DNA of 64,000 nucleotides from Favolaschia claudopus (Eukaryota > Basidiomycota > Agaricomycetes > Agaricales > Mycenaceae). Position 1 is the first letter of the stretch, and every line of letters begins with the position of its first letter. This document shows, piece after piece, positions 35,001 to 45,206 of the stretch. The position numbers were made by a program, and so were the translations under genes. The stretch is taken from contig JAWWNJ010000161.1 in the NCBI GenBank assembly GCA_037176885.1, positions 464,941 to 528,940 on the forward strand, read 5' to 3'. The notes beneath the pieces are model-generated. The model was not told the origin of the DNA, ran no database searches, and saw only the letters and a program-made list of their open reading frames with translations.

Positions 35001-36907
35001 TCAAATCACCGGAATCCATGGCGTCGCCAGGAATCCACGGCGTCGTCTGCCAACCCTCTGCCAACAGGAAAATAAAAAGAACACTGTCAAACAATCTCAG
35101 CACTGACTCGAGAGTGCACAAGAAATCTTATAGATGAGCCCAAGTCCTTATATTAAATGCGAAAAAATTATAACCAAGTGCGAGCCCTTATAATTAAATT
35201 CATTATTATAGTCGACCGTACAGCACTATATTAACGCTGCCAAAAAATATTGTGGGAACCAAAGATGTCCCAAATGGGCTACAAACCATGGTAGTGTCAC
35301 CACAAATGGCCTGACAGGTCTCATTGACCTGCTATATGGCTTCGAACGGAAACCGTAGGGCGAAAACCGAAACTCTGATAGCACAGTCAATTGTGCACCG
35401 ATTGCCTTGGGTATAGGCTCGAATTGAAGCGTTTGAATAGAGCTACAAGGGTCTGCCATGATCGGCCTTATCGAACCGCATGAAGGGACTCAAGTACTGG
35501 GACGCGTTAAATATATACGGTCATTTGCGTGCAGAGACAAGTGCATTGCATCAATTGAATACATCTCACTGATAGGCCTTCAAAACCACGGATCACAGGT
35601 CTCTGGTGTCCTGGCAAGGTTTAGGGATATCAACTTGAACGGGTAGAGACACTGCGTAAACCCAAACACGCCTATCGAAGCTATACGGAATCCAGCAAGG
35701 CACCACCAGAGCAGAGACGTTAAGGTTGGCGACAACCCAACAGCACGGACGTTAAGGTTAGCGACCCCACTCCCCCGACGGAATTCACCAGAATATAAAA
35801 TTTTTTCGGCAGCTTCGGAAAGGAAATCGAAGAGCACACAATCCAGCAAGGCAGTGCACGGGTTAACAATGCAATGCAGCAAGACATTGGCGAGCTAGCC
35901 ACTCATAGCTCCCCGCTATCGTAAAGGAAACCAAGGTCATCGGAGTGAGGGGAGAGACCTATTCAGCTAGAGAGCAACGACTATACGGCCAGAGACCACA
36001 GAGTACAACACTTCAAACAGTACAGACATTCAGTGAAGGTCAAGCATTATTATAAGGCCAGAATAGCACTCAATAAGAGCATCACCCTATAGTGTTCAAG
36101 TGAGTCAATGCATTGAACCAGCCCAGTGAACACCATTGAGCCCATGTATCAAGAGCCAGAGTCAGCACCTTATAATGGAACAAAGCCTTGGTGGTATAGC
36201 TTGGAATGTGGAGGGAGATCCACAAAGACTAGCTACGCTAACGGAGAATGCGGTGCCGCATTCCTTGCAAAGGGTCCCCAAAAGTGCTGGGATTCGGGTG
36301 GGCACTGGCAGCGTGGGAGGGAATCCGGAGGGGCACCAATTCAAACACCTCCCGATCTGGCTGACTTGGTGGAATTCGGAGGGGCAAGCGGAATCGGGAG
36401 GGGCAAGCCATCTGACCCCTCCAAGTCTAGCTACGGTAATGGGGAATTACAATTGCAATTCCGTTGAAACGCTGCACTTGAATATATCGATATGAGATGC
36501 AAAGTGCGCAATGGACTAATCCACTACAAAACACACAAACAACTCAACCAACACACACAACACTCCAACACTTATATATGTCTCAACAAGATACACCAAG
36601 TGCTTCCTATTGAGTTCGTGGGGTCCAATCCGAAATCCAGATGTAGTTCAACTTCGTCTACTGGTCTGAACTGATGCAAAACAAGTTCTTTACTGACTAT
36701 AGTTTAGAGGAAATCCGTCCGCGGACTTTCCAATGAACAAGGTATATCGGTTTTTAGGATACAAGACTGGGAGGAACTCCGACAGTCAGGGCGAATTGAA
36801 TATATTAGACACCAGCCAATTGCTAGAAATGCCTTGTACACACACTTCTTACAGTGCCACTGCGACTGTAGACCTGAACTTCCAAGCTCTCAGGTTCGTT
36901 TGACACT

Positions 36908-36925
36908 CCTTTATATAGCACAAGC
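36908..36925 (+). promoter_or_regulatory. TATA-like core promoter candidate
   Basis: CCTTTATATAGCACAAGC is conserved between this copy and the remnant at 21582-21599, where flanking sequence has drifted. It could be the start of a long transcript of the CCGCGG-rich unit. Confidence 0.3.
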
Positions 36926-38654
36926 TCCAAGGCACTAATCGTATCCCGTCAGGTTACGTGCAGGCAAGTCTGAACACGATGCGTCCGCGGATAGATCGTC
37001 TACTCTCTTCAACTTGGGGAGATACTAGTTCACTCTTAAGCACACTTTCACTTCAACTGATTCCGAGTAGTCCGCGGGTTAAGTGGACCAGTCAAACGCA
37101 ACACTGGTAAATGGGGGCGAGCGATGCTCAAACGGGCCAAGTCCTTGGAAGGTTACTGGGTTGGCTATGCCACGACAAAACTCCACAGTCCAAAGTTTCC
37201 GCGGGTGAACGCTTCTAGAAACTTAAGTCTTAATTCACACTTGTCTGAACTTCAACAAATCGTTCCTAATGAAGACAAAAACTAGCAAGCAGATAACTCC
37301 AATTTAAATGCCTCTACGTCCCTGCCTGAGTACACCAACGCCGTCAATGACCTGCGCGCGATGAACTCCACAAACGACGAGAAATACATGGTCTTTTATA
37401 CTAATGCCAAGAAAATACATGATGTAAACAAATCTGAGTCAAGATACAGAAACAATTGAGTTGGGATTGGGTATACGTAGATCTAGCAGCCGTCTGCCGC
37501 TCTGAATCGTCACGATCCGTCCAGGAAAAGTCATCTATTCTGACCATCTCACGGTTGAATCACTATCTTGGTCATCCGCGGATGTGTATCACTGTTCCGC
37601 TCCGACGTGTCTTCCCGGCATCCATGTAGATCCTCTAAATCATATGGTTGCTCCACTCCGTCTAGACCGTTCTAGATCTCTAGTTCTGTTTCCAGACCAT
37701 CAGATCACCGTCTAAGACATTCCTATGCTTCAGTGTCAAACTATCTCATCAGCGGCATACAGGAAAGTGCTTCCGTGATGTACATGCCGAGTCCGCGGAG
37801 TATGCTCCGTGACATGATGGATGTCCGCAATCACTGTTCCAGATCTGAGGCATCACCCTGCCATTGATCCAACGTCCGGCACCCTTATGTTCAAGGTACA
37901 TTGGTGCGGCAACTTGTCTGTAAGTCTTCGGCAGGTCCGCGGCGTCTATGTATCTCATAGACCTTTCGTTTGGATACTCCGCGGGCCTTCCTCCGACATT
38001 CCGTCTTGCCTTACTACAAGTCCAGACTGCACTTCAACTCAGTCTTCATCTGTTACTCTTGCAATACCCAAAACCTTGGGTTACTCCGTGTGCCGCGGGC
38101 CTCTATGATTATCTCCAGTAACGTTACGACCAGCAGCTCGGAGCTCACTCTGATCCTCCTTCAAGTCACCATGAACAGGAGTACTGACTTCCTATTGATA
38201 GTCGAGTAAAGCCCTTAGTGCCATGCAGCTAATATGGGTATTTGTGCCACAAGTCACTACAAAAGCTAGATAAATACGCGCAAAATTGACCACGCGTATC
38301 ATCTCCCCTTCACTAAATCTAGACCGTCCTCGGTCTACCATTTGTAGCCCTCAGTGTACTAGATATTGAGTGGTCCGCGGACTGACTGCGTCCAGCTAGA
38401 CGTTCTAATTTTTATAGCGCCTACACACATGCACACTTTTTCACCGTCTACTGGTTTTGAATCCGCAAGCAGAATTCAACCAAGTCCGTTGGTCTCCACT
38501 TGCGCTCAGCAAAATCTATTTTTAGACAATTGCCTCCGCGGACGTCGATCATTACGTAATTGACACTTTCTGTCTGACTTTTATCAGGACAGGGGTGTAC
38601 ACTCTGTCTGCACTCCTCCGCTCATTTCTCGGTAGAGTCCCAATTTTTCTTTGG

Positions 38655-38669
38655 CTAACCCTAACCCTA
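38655..38669 (-). repeat. Interstitial telomere-like sequence
   Basis: CTAACCCTAACCCTA, two and a half telomere repeats in the orientation opposite to the chromosome-end array. A degenerate continuation (ACCCTCAAAACCCTCAACCC) lies about 30 bp further on. Confidence 0.6.
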
Positions 38670-39288
38670 CGCTCGCGATTACTCGCTTGGACCACTCGCT
38701 GACCCTCAAAACCCTCAACCCTAGGTCTGGGCCTCCATTTAATCGGTTTTTACCGACGCAATATAATTGATTTCTTCTATCAAAAACAAAGTTTTTCAAG
38801 GTTCACTGCGGAGAACCTCTTCTAAACCTTGCTAAAAATAGCGGGCTTCTAGGTTCCCTTATCGAGACTCCGATAAGATCTCAATATATTCGTGGCCGCG
38901 GCGTCCAGGACTTCCAGGAATTTTCCTAAGTCCGCTTCGTCATATATACCTGCGGGGTGCTCCTTGGCGCCCACTTTCTCTTTCCCTCTTACTACCACCA
39001 CCCACATAAAGTGCTTTGCACTGTGTGGCCGTCTTCTTTGCTGCTTCTTGGTTTCTTGTGCTCCCGTTGTCCGACGCCCACGTCGTTCAACTCATCGACA
39101 ACTCCAACCGCTGCCTTTTTGCTCTCCCTGGCGCTCGTCGTCGGTGGAGATGCCGCCGTCGTCTCCCAAGAAGACCGTTCGTAATCGCGCCGGACCGCCG
39201 CCGCCGTACTCATCTCCAGCACCCCAAGCGCCGCCACCAGCGCCGCCGCCAGCGCCGCCGCCCCGCTCCAGTTCCGGTTGATACTCGC

Positions 39289-40930
39289 ATGAATCCTCTT
39301 CTGTCACCGGCTGGTCTGCGCTTGGCTGCTATGCCTTCATCGTTAGCTGCCTCTGATCCCCGTGCTCCGTTCTGGGCACCATTTGACAACAAACGCTCTC
39401 GTGCCTTCCTCGAACTCGAGTACCTGGACCCGGAGCCTTCTCTCGAAATTCAGTTGAAGCGAGCCAAAAAGTTTGCTCCCATCTTGGTATGTTTCTTTCT
39501 GTTCTCATTTCCATATTTTGACTAACCGTGTTGTATTTCTACAGCAAGGTTACCGTGAACGCGAAGAAATCCCCGACGAGGTCGAACTCTTTCTTTGGAC
39601 AACCGCTCGCCTCCTCAAGTGCCTTCACGAAGGGCTCGTCTCCTCCAAAATGGAAGCTCCTGAACTCCTCCTCGACGCTTACCGTGCCGGCCGCCCCGCC
39701 CTTGCCTTCCGTAAGAAGTACAATATCGACAAAGGCGCGGACATCGTTTCGCCGGACTTTCGCCTTCCCCACATTCTCAAGGCGCCTGCTCGTGCTAAAT
39801 TCGTCGCGGACTCCGATGTCGAAGCTGACCTAGGCGCGTCAGTTTCCGTCGTCGAGCCGACGGTGCCCCAGAAACGTCGTCGCGTTGAGGTGGATTCCCC
39901 TCCGCGTGCCGACCCTGCTGCACCGGACCCGCGAATCATCGAGGTGTCGTCCCGCGGTGAAATCACCGATGCTTTGTTTTCCATTCCCGAGGCGGGCGCG
40001 CCGACTCCCGCGCTGATGCGCATCCCGCATCATTACGTCACAGACGCCCTTAACCCGCCACTGTATAATCCCGAGGCGCTTCCTTGCACCGAGTGTGCTT
40101 TCAACTTCATTACTTGTCCCGGCATCGACCGCTCTACTCGGTCTTCTTCTTGCATTCGCTGCGCGACTCGCAAGGAGAAGTGCTCGTTCAACTGGTCGCC
40201 CGCCGAACTGATGAAGTTCTTCGAGCATATTCGTCCCTATCACAACGTTGCTCCGCATTCTTTGGCTTCCTTTTTGCAGCGCCTATACCAGACGACCGTG
40301 GATGCTGAGTACACCGCGCTCCTCCACGCCCGTTCTCTTAGTGCGCAACGTTTGGCTGCCCAAGACGTCGCTGTGACTATTCGCAACTCGGACTCCGCCA
40401 TGGTCGCTGCTGCTTTCAACAGCGTTTTTGAAGACTCCTCGGACGGCGATCGCATGCGCGACATCGCGGAAAAGTACTTCAAGAACGTTTTGGAGCAGTC
40501 TGCTATTGACGACGCTATAGCGGACCATCCTACTTCAGCTGTGGTTCCTCCGCCTGATGACGCGCCGCCTGGTACTCGTGGGACATATGCTCCCTTGCTC
40601 TCCAATCGTATCGTACCTGCGCCATCGTTTGGCCGTGTTGACTCTTCCCTGGCTCCGGGCACCCTTCCTCGGCCTTTGGCAAATCCCGACTTTCAGCTGT
40701 CGTCGTCGGTCGATTTTTCAAAGGTTGGTCCTTCCAGCGTCCCCTTGTCGCAAGATACTGCCGCGATCTTTGCGTCTGCTCCGTCGGACAAACCTCCGTT
40801 TGGTCCAACTGGAGTGGCCATCGCGTCTGACAAGGGAAAGCGCCCGGAGTTCGAAGAGGGCTCCAGCACCGGTGGGATGCAGCTGCGCCGTTCCACGCGC
40901 CATCAAGAGTCGGACTCTGATTCGTCGTGA
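39289..40930 (+). CDS. Accessory protein with a Zn2Cys6-like cysteine cluster (527 aa)
   Basis: Exon 1 is 39289-39486, starting MNPLLSPAGLRLAAMPSSLA. An intron 39487-39544 (GTATGT to TACAG) leads to exon 2, 39545-40930, QGYREREEIPDEVELFLW onward. At about residues 247-279 six cysteines follow the spacing C-X2-C-X6-C-X11-C-X2-C-X6-C, exactly the fungal Zn2Cys6 spacing. However, the basic residues (CIRCATRKEKC) sit in the second half rather than the first, so it is a variant or only an analogue. Before it is a nuclear-signal-like QKRRRVE; after it a helical region and a long Ser/Pro-rich tail ending in acidic DSDSDSS. It is the first of three plus-strand genes facing the minus-strand gag-pro-pol and lies amid TCCGCGG palindromes. 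Likely an accessory or regulatory gene of a mobile unit; a host gene is less likely. Confidence 0.55.
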
Positions 40931-41973
40931 ACTATTGGACTATCTTTATTTACATACAATGATCTGCTCGTCATGCTGTAGGCTTCAGCGTTGAAACAAG
41001 CCAAAAATATTGTATATATAGTGGTCCCTGGTCGTTTACATAGTTTACCCATCTTAGGTAGAATTTTCTGTAAACATGTAACGACCCATAAATGCATTAG
41101 CGCCCAAGGCGCCCCATTGTTGTACTTGATTCAACCGTGTGAACCTTTTTCCTTATGAGAGATGCCTTAGCGCCCATTTTCGCGCCAACGTTAGCGCCTA
41201 TTTTAGCGCCTGGGTCTCTCGGACTCCGGTAACTCTTTCCTACCGGCCGATCAACGGATCCATCAAACATGATCCGATCACGGTGATTTCCGCTACTCAA
41301 CTTTTTCAACCAAGTGCGAATTTCACCAAGTCCTAACCGCTCCTATAATCCAAATTGAGTCATCATATGTCGATCTTCAATTCAAATTATTGGTTTCATA
41401 GCAGAAAGACTTCCACTTCTTAACTCTTTGCATGATTCTGCTCCGCGGAGATTCAACTTCAACATTTATTCAAGTGATGAAGTCTCATTGACTCCTCAAT
41501 TTCCTGCTAGCTCTTGCTACTTTATTTTTCTGGTGAACTCCGGGGACGTGCCGTCTGACGCGTCTCCGCGGCTCCCCATCAATCAGTGTCGCAAGTCACT
41601 GCATGTAGAAACCGATCATCAATATCCTCCCAATCAGGATTCCATGACTTCCGATTTTGAAAACATCGGCCTCAATCGCCTATTCTTGGTGAAACAAATT
41701 TCTCCAAGCCTAGATATGGTAACAGACGCATGGACGCGCGGACGGCACACCGCTCATTCCGTGTCTTGGCTCCCTCTCTCCCCCCAACTAAAATAAAACA
41801 TGCGTCCTCGCATGCAGTTATATCAGCGAAAGAATTGAGTTGCCATGCGTCTTGGCGTGTTCCAACGATTTGCGCCTTTGTAACCAAGTTATCGTAACTC
41901 CCCGGACCTTTTGCACATAAAAGCTAGAGGTCCGCTCCGCTAAACTTCGTCTCGTTCTGACCACTTCCATGCA
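40931..41973. other. Intergenic, inside the CCGCGG-rich region
   Basis: No gene. Four copies of a TTAGCGCC word (one read as ATTAGCGCC) lie between 41096 and 41215. CCGCGG sites are at 41443 and 41566. A TATA-like CATAAAAG lies at about 41917, 55 bp upstream of the next gene. Confidence 0.4.
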
Positions 41974-43673
41974 ATGGCGCCTGACCGCCACCCTCCGCCT
42001 GCACTCCAGACAGCAATCCAAGGCATTCAAGCGGCTCACACTGAATATCGTGGTCTCCGAAAGGCGAAATTCTCGGATGCGATCTGCAACAGAGCGCTCG
42101 ACACGGTGCTCGACCGCGTCGTACGTCCGCTATACTCTGCTACTCACTACTATGCTGACCCGCGGGGTTTCTTCCAGACCGGATTTCTCCCAATGGCCTC
42201 CGCGCTCCAGCACCCCCAGAATGCTACCGTCACCCAGATCATTCTAGGACTCCCTGACCAGCTTCAACTTGCTGTCAACGAGCACGGCTTCCGCATTCCT
42301 AGCAGCCACAACGTTACGCTCAACCAGTTGATCAACCGCTACCACAATGCTAAGAAGAAAAAGAAGAAGGACGAAAAGGCCAAGGTGTGCCCTCGTTAAT
42401 TTGTCCCTCTTTCTTAGCTTCTCTACTGACTTATCCCTTTCAGCACAAGTCCAAGGAGGCTGCCGAGGATACCGACGGTGACGACTCCGCGGACGAGGCG
42501 TCTGTCGCTGACCAGGTATTCTCTAGGCGTTCTCCACCTTACGATTCACTTTAATCGTCTACAGATGGACATTGACAAGGAGGAAGGTATGAATATTACT
42601 CCCTACTTGCTTGCCGCGTACGGGGCCAATTACCGTGCAGGTTCTGGCGCGGTCCCCGGAGGTCTTTCGTTCAACAAGACCAACGGTGGCAAGAACAACA
42701 AGAAGAATAACTCCCGCGGAACGGTACGCTCCGCTTTATTCTCTCTTTCCTTGTCCGTCCATCTCATTTCTGGAGCAGATCAACGTGTGTGGGTCTTGCT
42801 CGTCGACTCAACACGGAATTGACGCCTGCCCCGTCAAACCCAAGGACTCCAAAATCCCCGAGGGTAAGGCGCACAAGAAACGCGATGCGTCAGTTGAAAT
42901 CGTTGACGATCCGATTCCAGAGGAGATGTTCCAAAATGTTTGTCGCACAGTTGTACGCTCCCTCTCCATGCACCCTACTCACTGAAAATTTCTTTTCCTC
43001 AGCGCAAGCTCAGAGCTCAGGCCGCTCAAGAGGAACAAGCCTTTCTCGACCAGGACGACTCAATGGTACGTAATCAACTTCTCACGGTTGAATCCCTCTA
43101 ATACGCAAGTCGTACTAGGTGGAACCTCCCGCGGGCCTTCAGGCGAGTCCTTTTTTTTGTTATACGACTCCCTTTCACTGATTTCGTCCCCAGTCTCCCG
43201 CGGAGATCGCTGATCCTGATGATGCCGCTCGTGGTCGCAAGCGTACTCGTCTGGCGGACGCGGCAGTCGATATGCTCCACGAACCCACTTTCCCGAGTAC
43301 GTTTCAACGTCCTTTACTCCGTTATTCACCTCATTATTCAATAGATCTTCATCATGATCTCATTGTCATCACAGACCCTGCGATCATGGACAAAGCGGTT
43401 CATAACGCCAATGTCCATGCTGAAGAAATGGATCCCCACGACTTTCGCTCTCAGTCGGAGTTTCTTCGCCACAGCATGCGCTCCGCGGCCTTCAAGTTTC
43501 GCTTCTGGTTGTCGGAATACAATAAGTACGACGACCATCTCGAGAAGCTTACACTGGACTTCTACCAGAAGTATCCTGATGACAGGCCTATCCGTCGTCC
43601 GCACAGCGCGCATGGTGTACGCAAATTCTTCTTTGCGCACTGGTCTCAGCTTAACGCGCCCTCGCAGCCTTAA
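41974..43673 (+). CDS. Spliced gene with a CCHC zinc knuckle (about 430 aa)
   Basis: Seven exons: 41974-42384, 42444-42515, 42565-42723, 42779-42937, 43003-43065, 43194-43296 and 43345 (or 43375)-43673. All junctions are GT/AG and in frame. The start reads MAPDRHPPPALQTAIQGIQA. A Lys-rich block (AKKKKKKDEK) follows, then an acidic segment (EDTDGDDSADEASVADQ). The fourth exon holds CGSCSSTQHGIDAC, a perfect C-X2-C-X4-H-X4-C knuckle as in retroviral-type Gag proteins. A GRKRTRLADAAVD basic patch and a C-terminal helical part follow. The knuckle suggests nucleic-acid binding. A heavily spliced CCHC gene antisense to an unspliced gag is unusual; it may be a captured Gag-like protein or a host-derived accessory gene. 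Confidence 0.6.
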
Positions 43674-43719
43674 ATCCCTTGCTAGGATTATATAGCTACA
43701 AGTTTCCGTTTTTATATTC

Positions 43720-43755
43720 GTGTCTTCAACAGACACATGTGTCTTCAACAGACAC
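43720..43755 (+). other. Tandem pair of short hairpins after the CCHC gene
   Basis: GTGTCTTCAACAGACAC occurs twice, at 43720-43736 and 43739-43755. Each copy can form a 6-bp stem with a 5-nt loop, and the two copies can also pair with each other. It lies about 50 bp past the stop codon, so a role in 3'-end formation or transcript stability is possible. Confidence 0.4.
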
Positions 43756-44348
43756 ACTTCCGCTGCTCAACCAGCAACCACAGTCTCTATCAGCCCGGGC
43801 GTATCGTATTTCAGTAGTGCTCGCAATACAATTGTTTTGTCAAGCCATTCCTGTGTGATTTCCCTTGCTTTCTTCAATTCTGAGAGTGAAACTCCGCTCC
43901 GCGGGGCGCCAAATCTACGTCTCTGACTTTGAACAACCTCTCATTTCTTCGTCAAAAGAGCCGCGGGAGCCTTAGCGTCTTAGCCTTCAGTTGCTTACGC
44001 TGGTTGATTCCCTACATACTCCAATTCGGAATTAATGATGGCCATATCATCGACTTCAACTGACACTCCGTTCCAGGCTTATCTGTTTCCTTCTCCGCAA
44101 CGCTTGTCGTTCGTAGTGAGGGGTCCGCGGGCCTCAATTTCTCTACAAATTGGGTTTCTTTCCGCTGGATACCATTCAAATCGCTCCGACGGCACTGCGT
44201 TGAACCATTTAAGCTGTGATTGCTCAGTCAACCGATCGCAACTACACTCCTGAGTGTCCAAAGTGCTGGGTAATGTCTCAGCAGCCCTGTCTGACTTAAA
44301 GACAGCTGCGCGGAGCTTCCAAATCCCAAATACCCCTTCCGCTCTTTT
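43756..44348. other. Intergenic, inside the CCGCGG-rich region
   Basis: No gene recognised. CCGCGG sites occur at 43899, 43961 and 44125, upstream of the next plus-strand gene. Confidence 0.35.
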
Positions 44349-45190
44349 ATGTGCTGCGACCCATACGACGAGGAGAATTTACCACCTGACTACGGCGACT
44401 ACTACTACTCCACTCCTTCGCCTCATCCTGAGTGGGACGCTCCTTTCTTCCCCATGGATGAGATAGGCGCTCTTCGTAGCGTTTTTGGCTACAATTACGA
44501 TGCATCCACCACTAGGGAACCCAAGATTCTGGAGGTCCGTGAACGTCTCCGCTATACTCTTGCATTCCTTGCGGATAACAAGGTGCGTGTCTGTTCTTCT
44601 CCACATCTCGCTCCTTACTCAGGGGAATTCTTCCAGCCTACTGCTGCTTGTTCTTGCTGCGAAGCGGAGCACGGTTCTAGGACTTGTAATCCTCAGGCTT
44701 GGGGCGCTCCTTGCGATACTTGCCTCCGCAAGTTTCGCACTTGCCCTTTCACCGAGCAGAACAATATGTTCACCGTTTTCCACGAGCGCGGTGGCCCTAG
44801 TACGTTTCCAAAAATCTCCGCGGGGTTTTATTCATTGCTGAATTCCCCCCCCAGTTATCATGTTTGGCAACGACAAGTTCCACTTTGGTGAGCTCGCAGA
44901 AGAGTTCGACCTCGCTTTCTACTTTCTTCAGCGGGGCATCCGGTATCGTAAGGAGGGCTTCGTTCAAGCTCTCTCTCAGATCTCAGATGTTCACGAACTC
45001 GCCTACCTCCGCAAAGAACTCGACATCAACATGTACGACGACTCTGCTAAAGAGCTCGTCTTAACTCGCATCACTGAACTCATTCCTCCGGGGATCCATC
45101 CCAAGTCCGTGGAATCTCCCGACAAGTACGTCTTCGTTCCATATTTTCCAAGAAATATACTCATGATTATTTGTTCGGTAGGGGCAAATA
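44349..45190 (+). pseudogene. Second Zn2Cys6-like accessory gene, 3' end lost
   Basis: The ATG at 44349 begins MCCDPYDEENLPPDYGDY. A likely intron 44583-44636 joins FLADNK to PTAACSCCEAEHG, and a second (44800-44854) joins HERGGP to IIMFGNDKFHFGELAEEF. Six cysteines follow C-X2-C-X8-C-X8-C-X2-C-X6-C, with the basic stretch in the second half (CDTCLRKFRTC), as in the gene at 39289. The last exon reads well to HPKSVESPDK (about 45130). The open frame then runs on into sequence antisense to the pol 3' end, so the natural C terminus seems to have been lost at the junction with the retroelement near 45130-45200. Likely a paralogue in role, though not an obvious duplicate, of the gene at 39289. Confidence 0.5.
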
Positions 45191-45206
45191 TGGCCACAAC
45201 CTTTAA

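Larger units (their letters stand above)
29187..36465 (+). repeat. Tandem array of a 2841-bp compound unit, about 2.6 copies
   Basis: Units start at 29187, 32028 and 34869, an exact 2841-bp period. Each unit contains three CTAGCTA heads (offsets 0, 1360 and 1558). The copies look identical by eye, and all short frames recur at exactly the same offsets, so the array is recent or strongly homogenised. The third copy ends inside the third head's palindrome at about 36464, where the CCGCGG-rich region begins. The first unit interrupts the mosaic satellite after TTTTCCGACC. Confidence 0.9.
36466..39288 (+). other. Noncoding left part of the CCGCGG-rich region
   Basis: No open frame of interest in about 2.8 kb. 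The first 450 bp match 21132-21599. Twelve CCGCGG sites occur between 36719 and 38901, mostly as TCCGCGG. A short interstitial telomere-like run lies at 38655. The stretch 38930-39288 is the likely promoter and leader of the gene at 39289 (pyrimidine-rich start region, CATATATAC at about 38940). An alternative ATG at 39150 (MPPSSPKKTVRNRAG) would need an unseen intron to join the main frame. Confidence 0.5.

Noticed and set aside
30444..36495. Frames of 100-134 codons in the 2841-bp array
   Set aside because: They span palindromes, words and noncoding element bodies, overlap on both strands and have no protein-like composition.
39016..39280. N-terminal extension of the gene at 39289 (signal-peptide-like MHCVAVFFAASWFLVLPL)
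   Set aside because: In frame with exon 1, but it passes through an Arg-rich translation of a Pro-coding repeat. A secreted form makes little sense for a protein with a nuclear-type basic patch and a zinc cluster.
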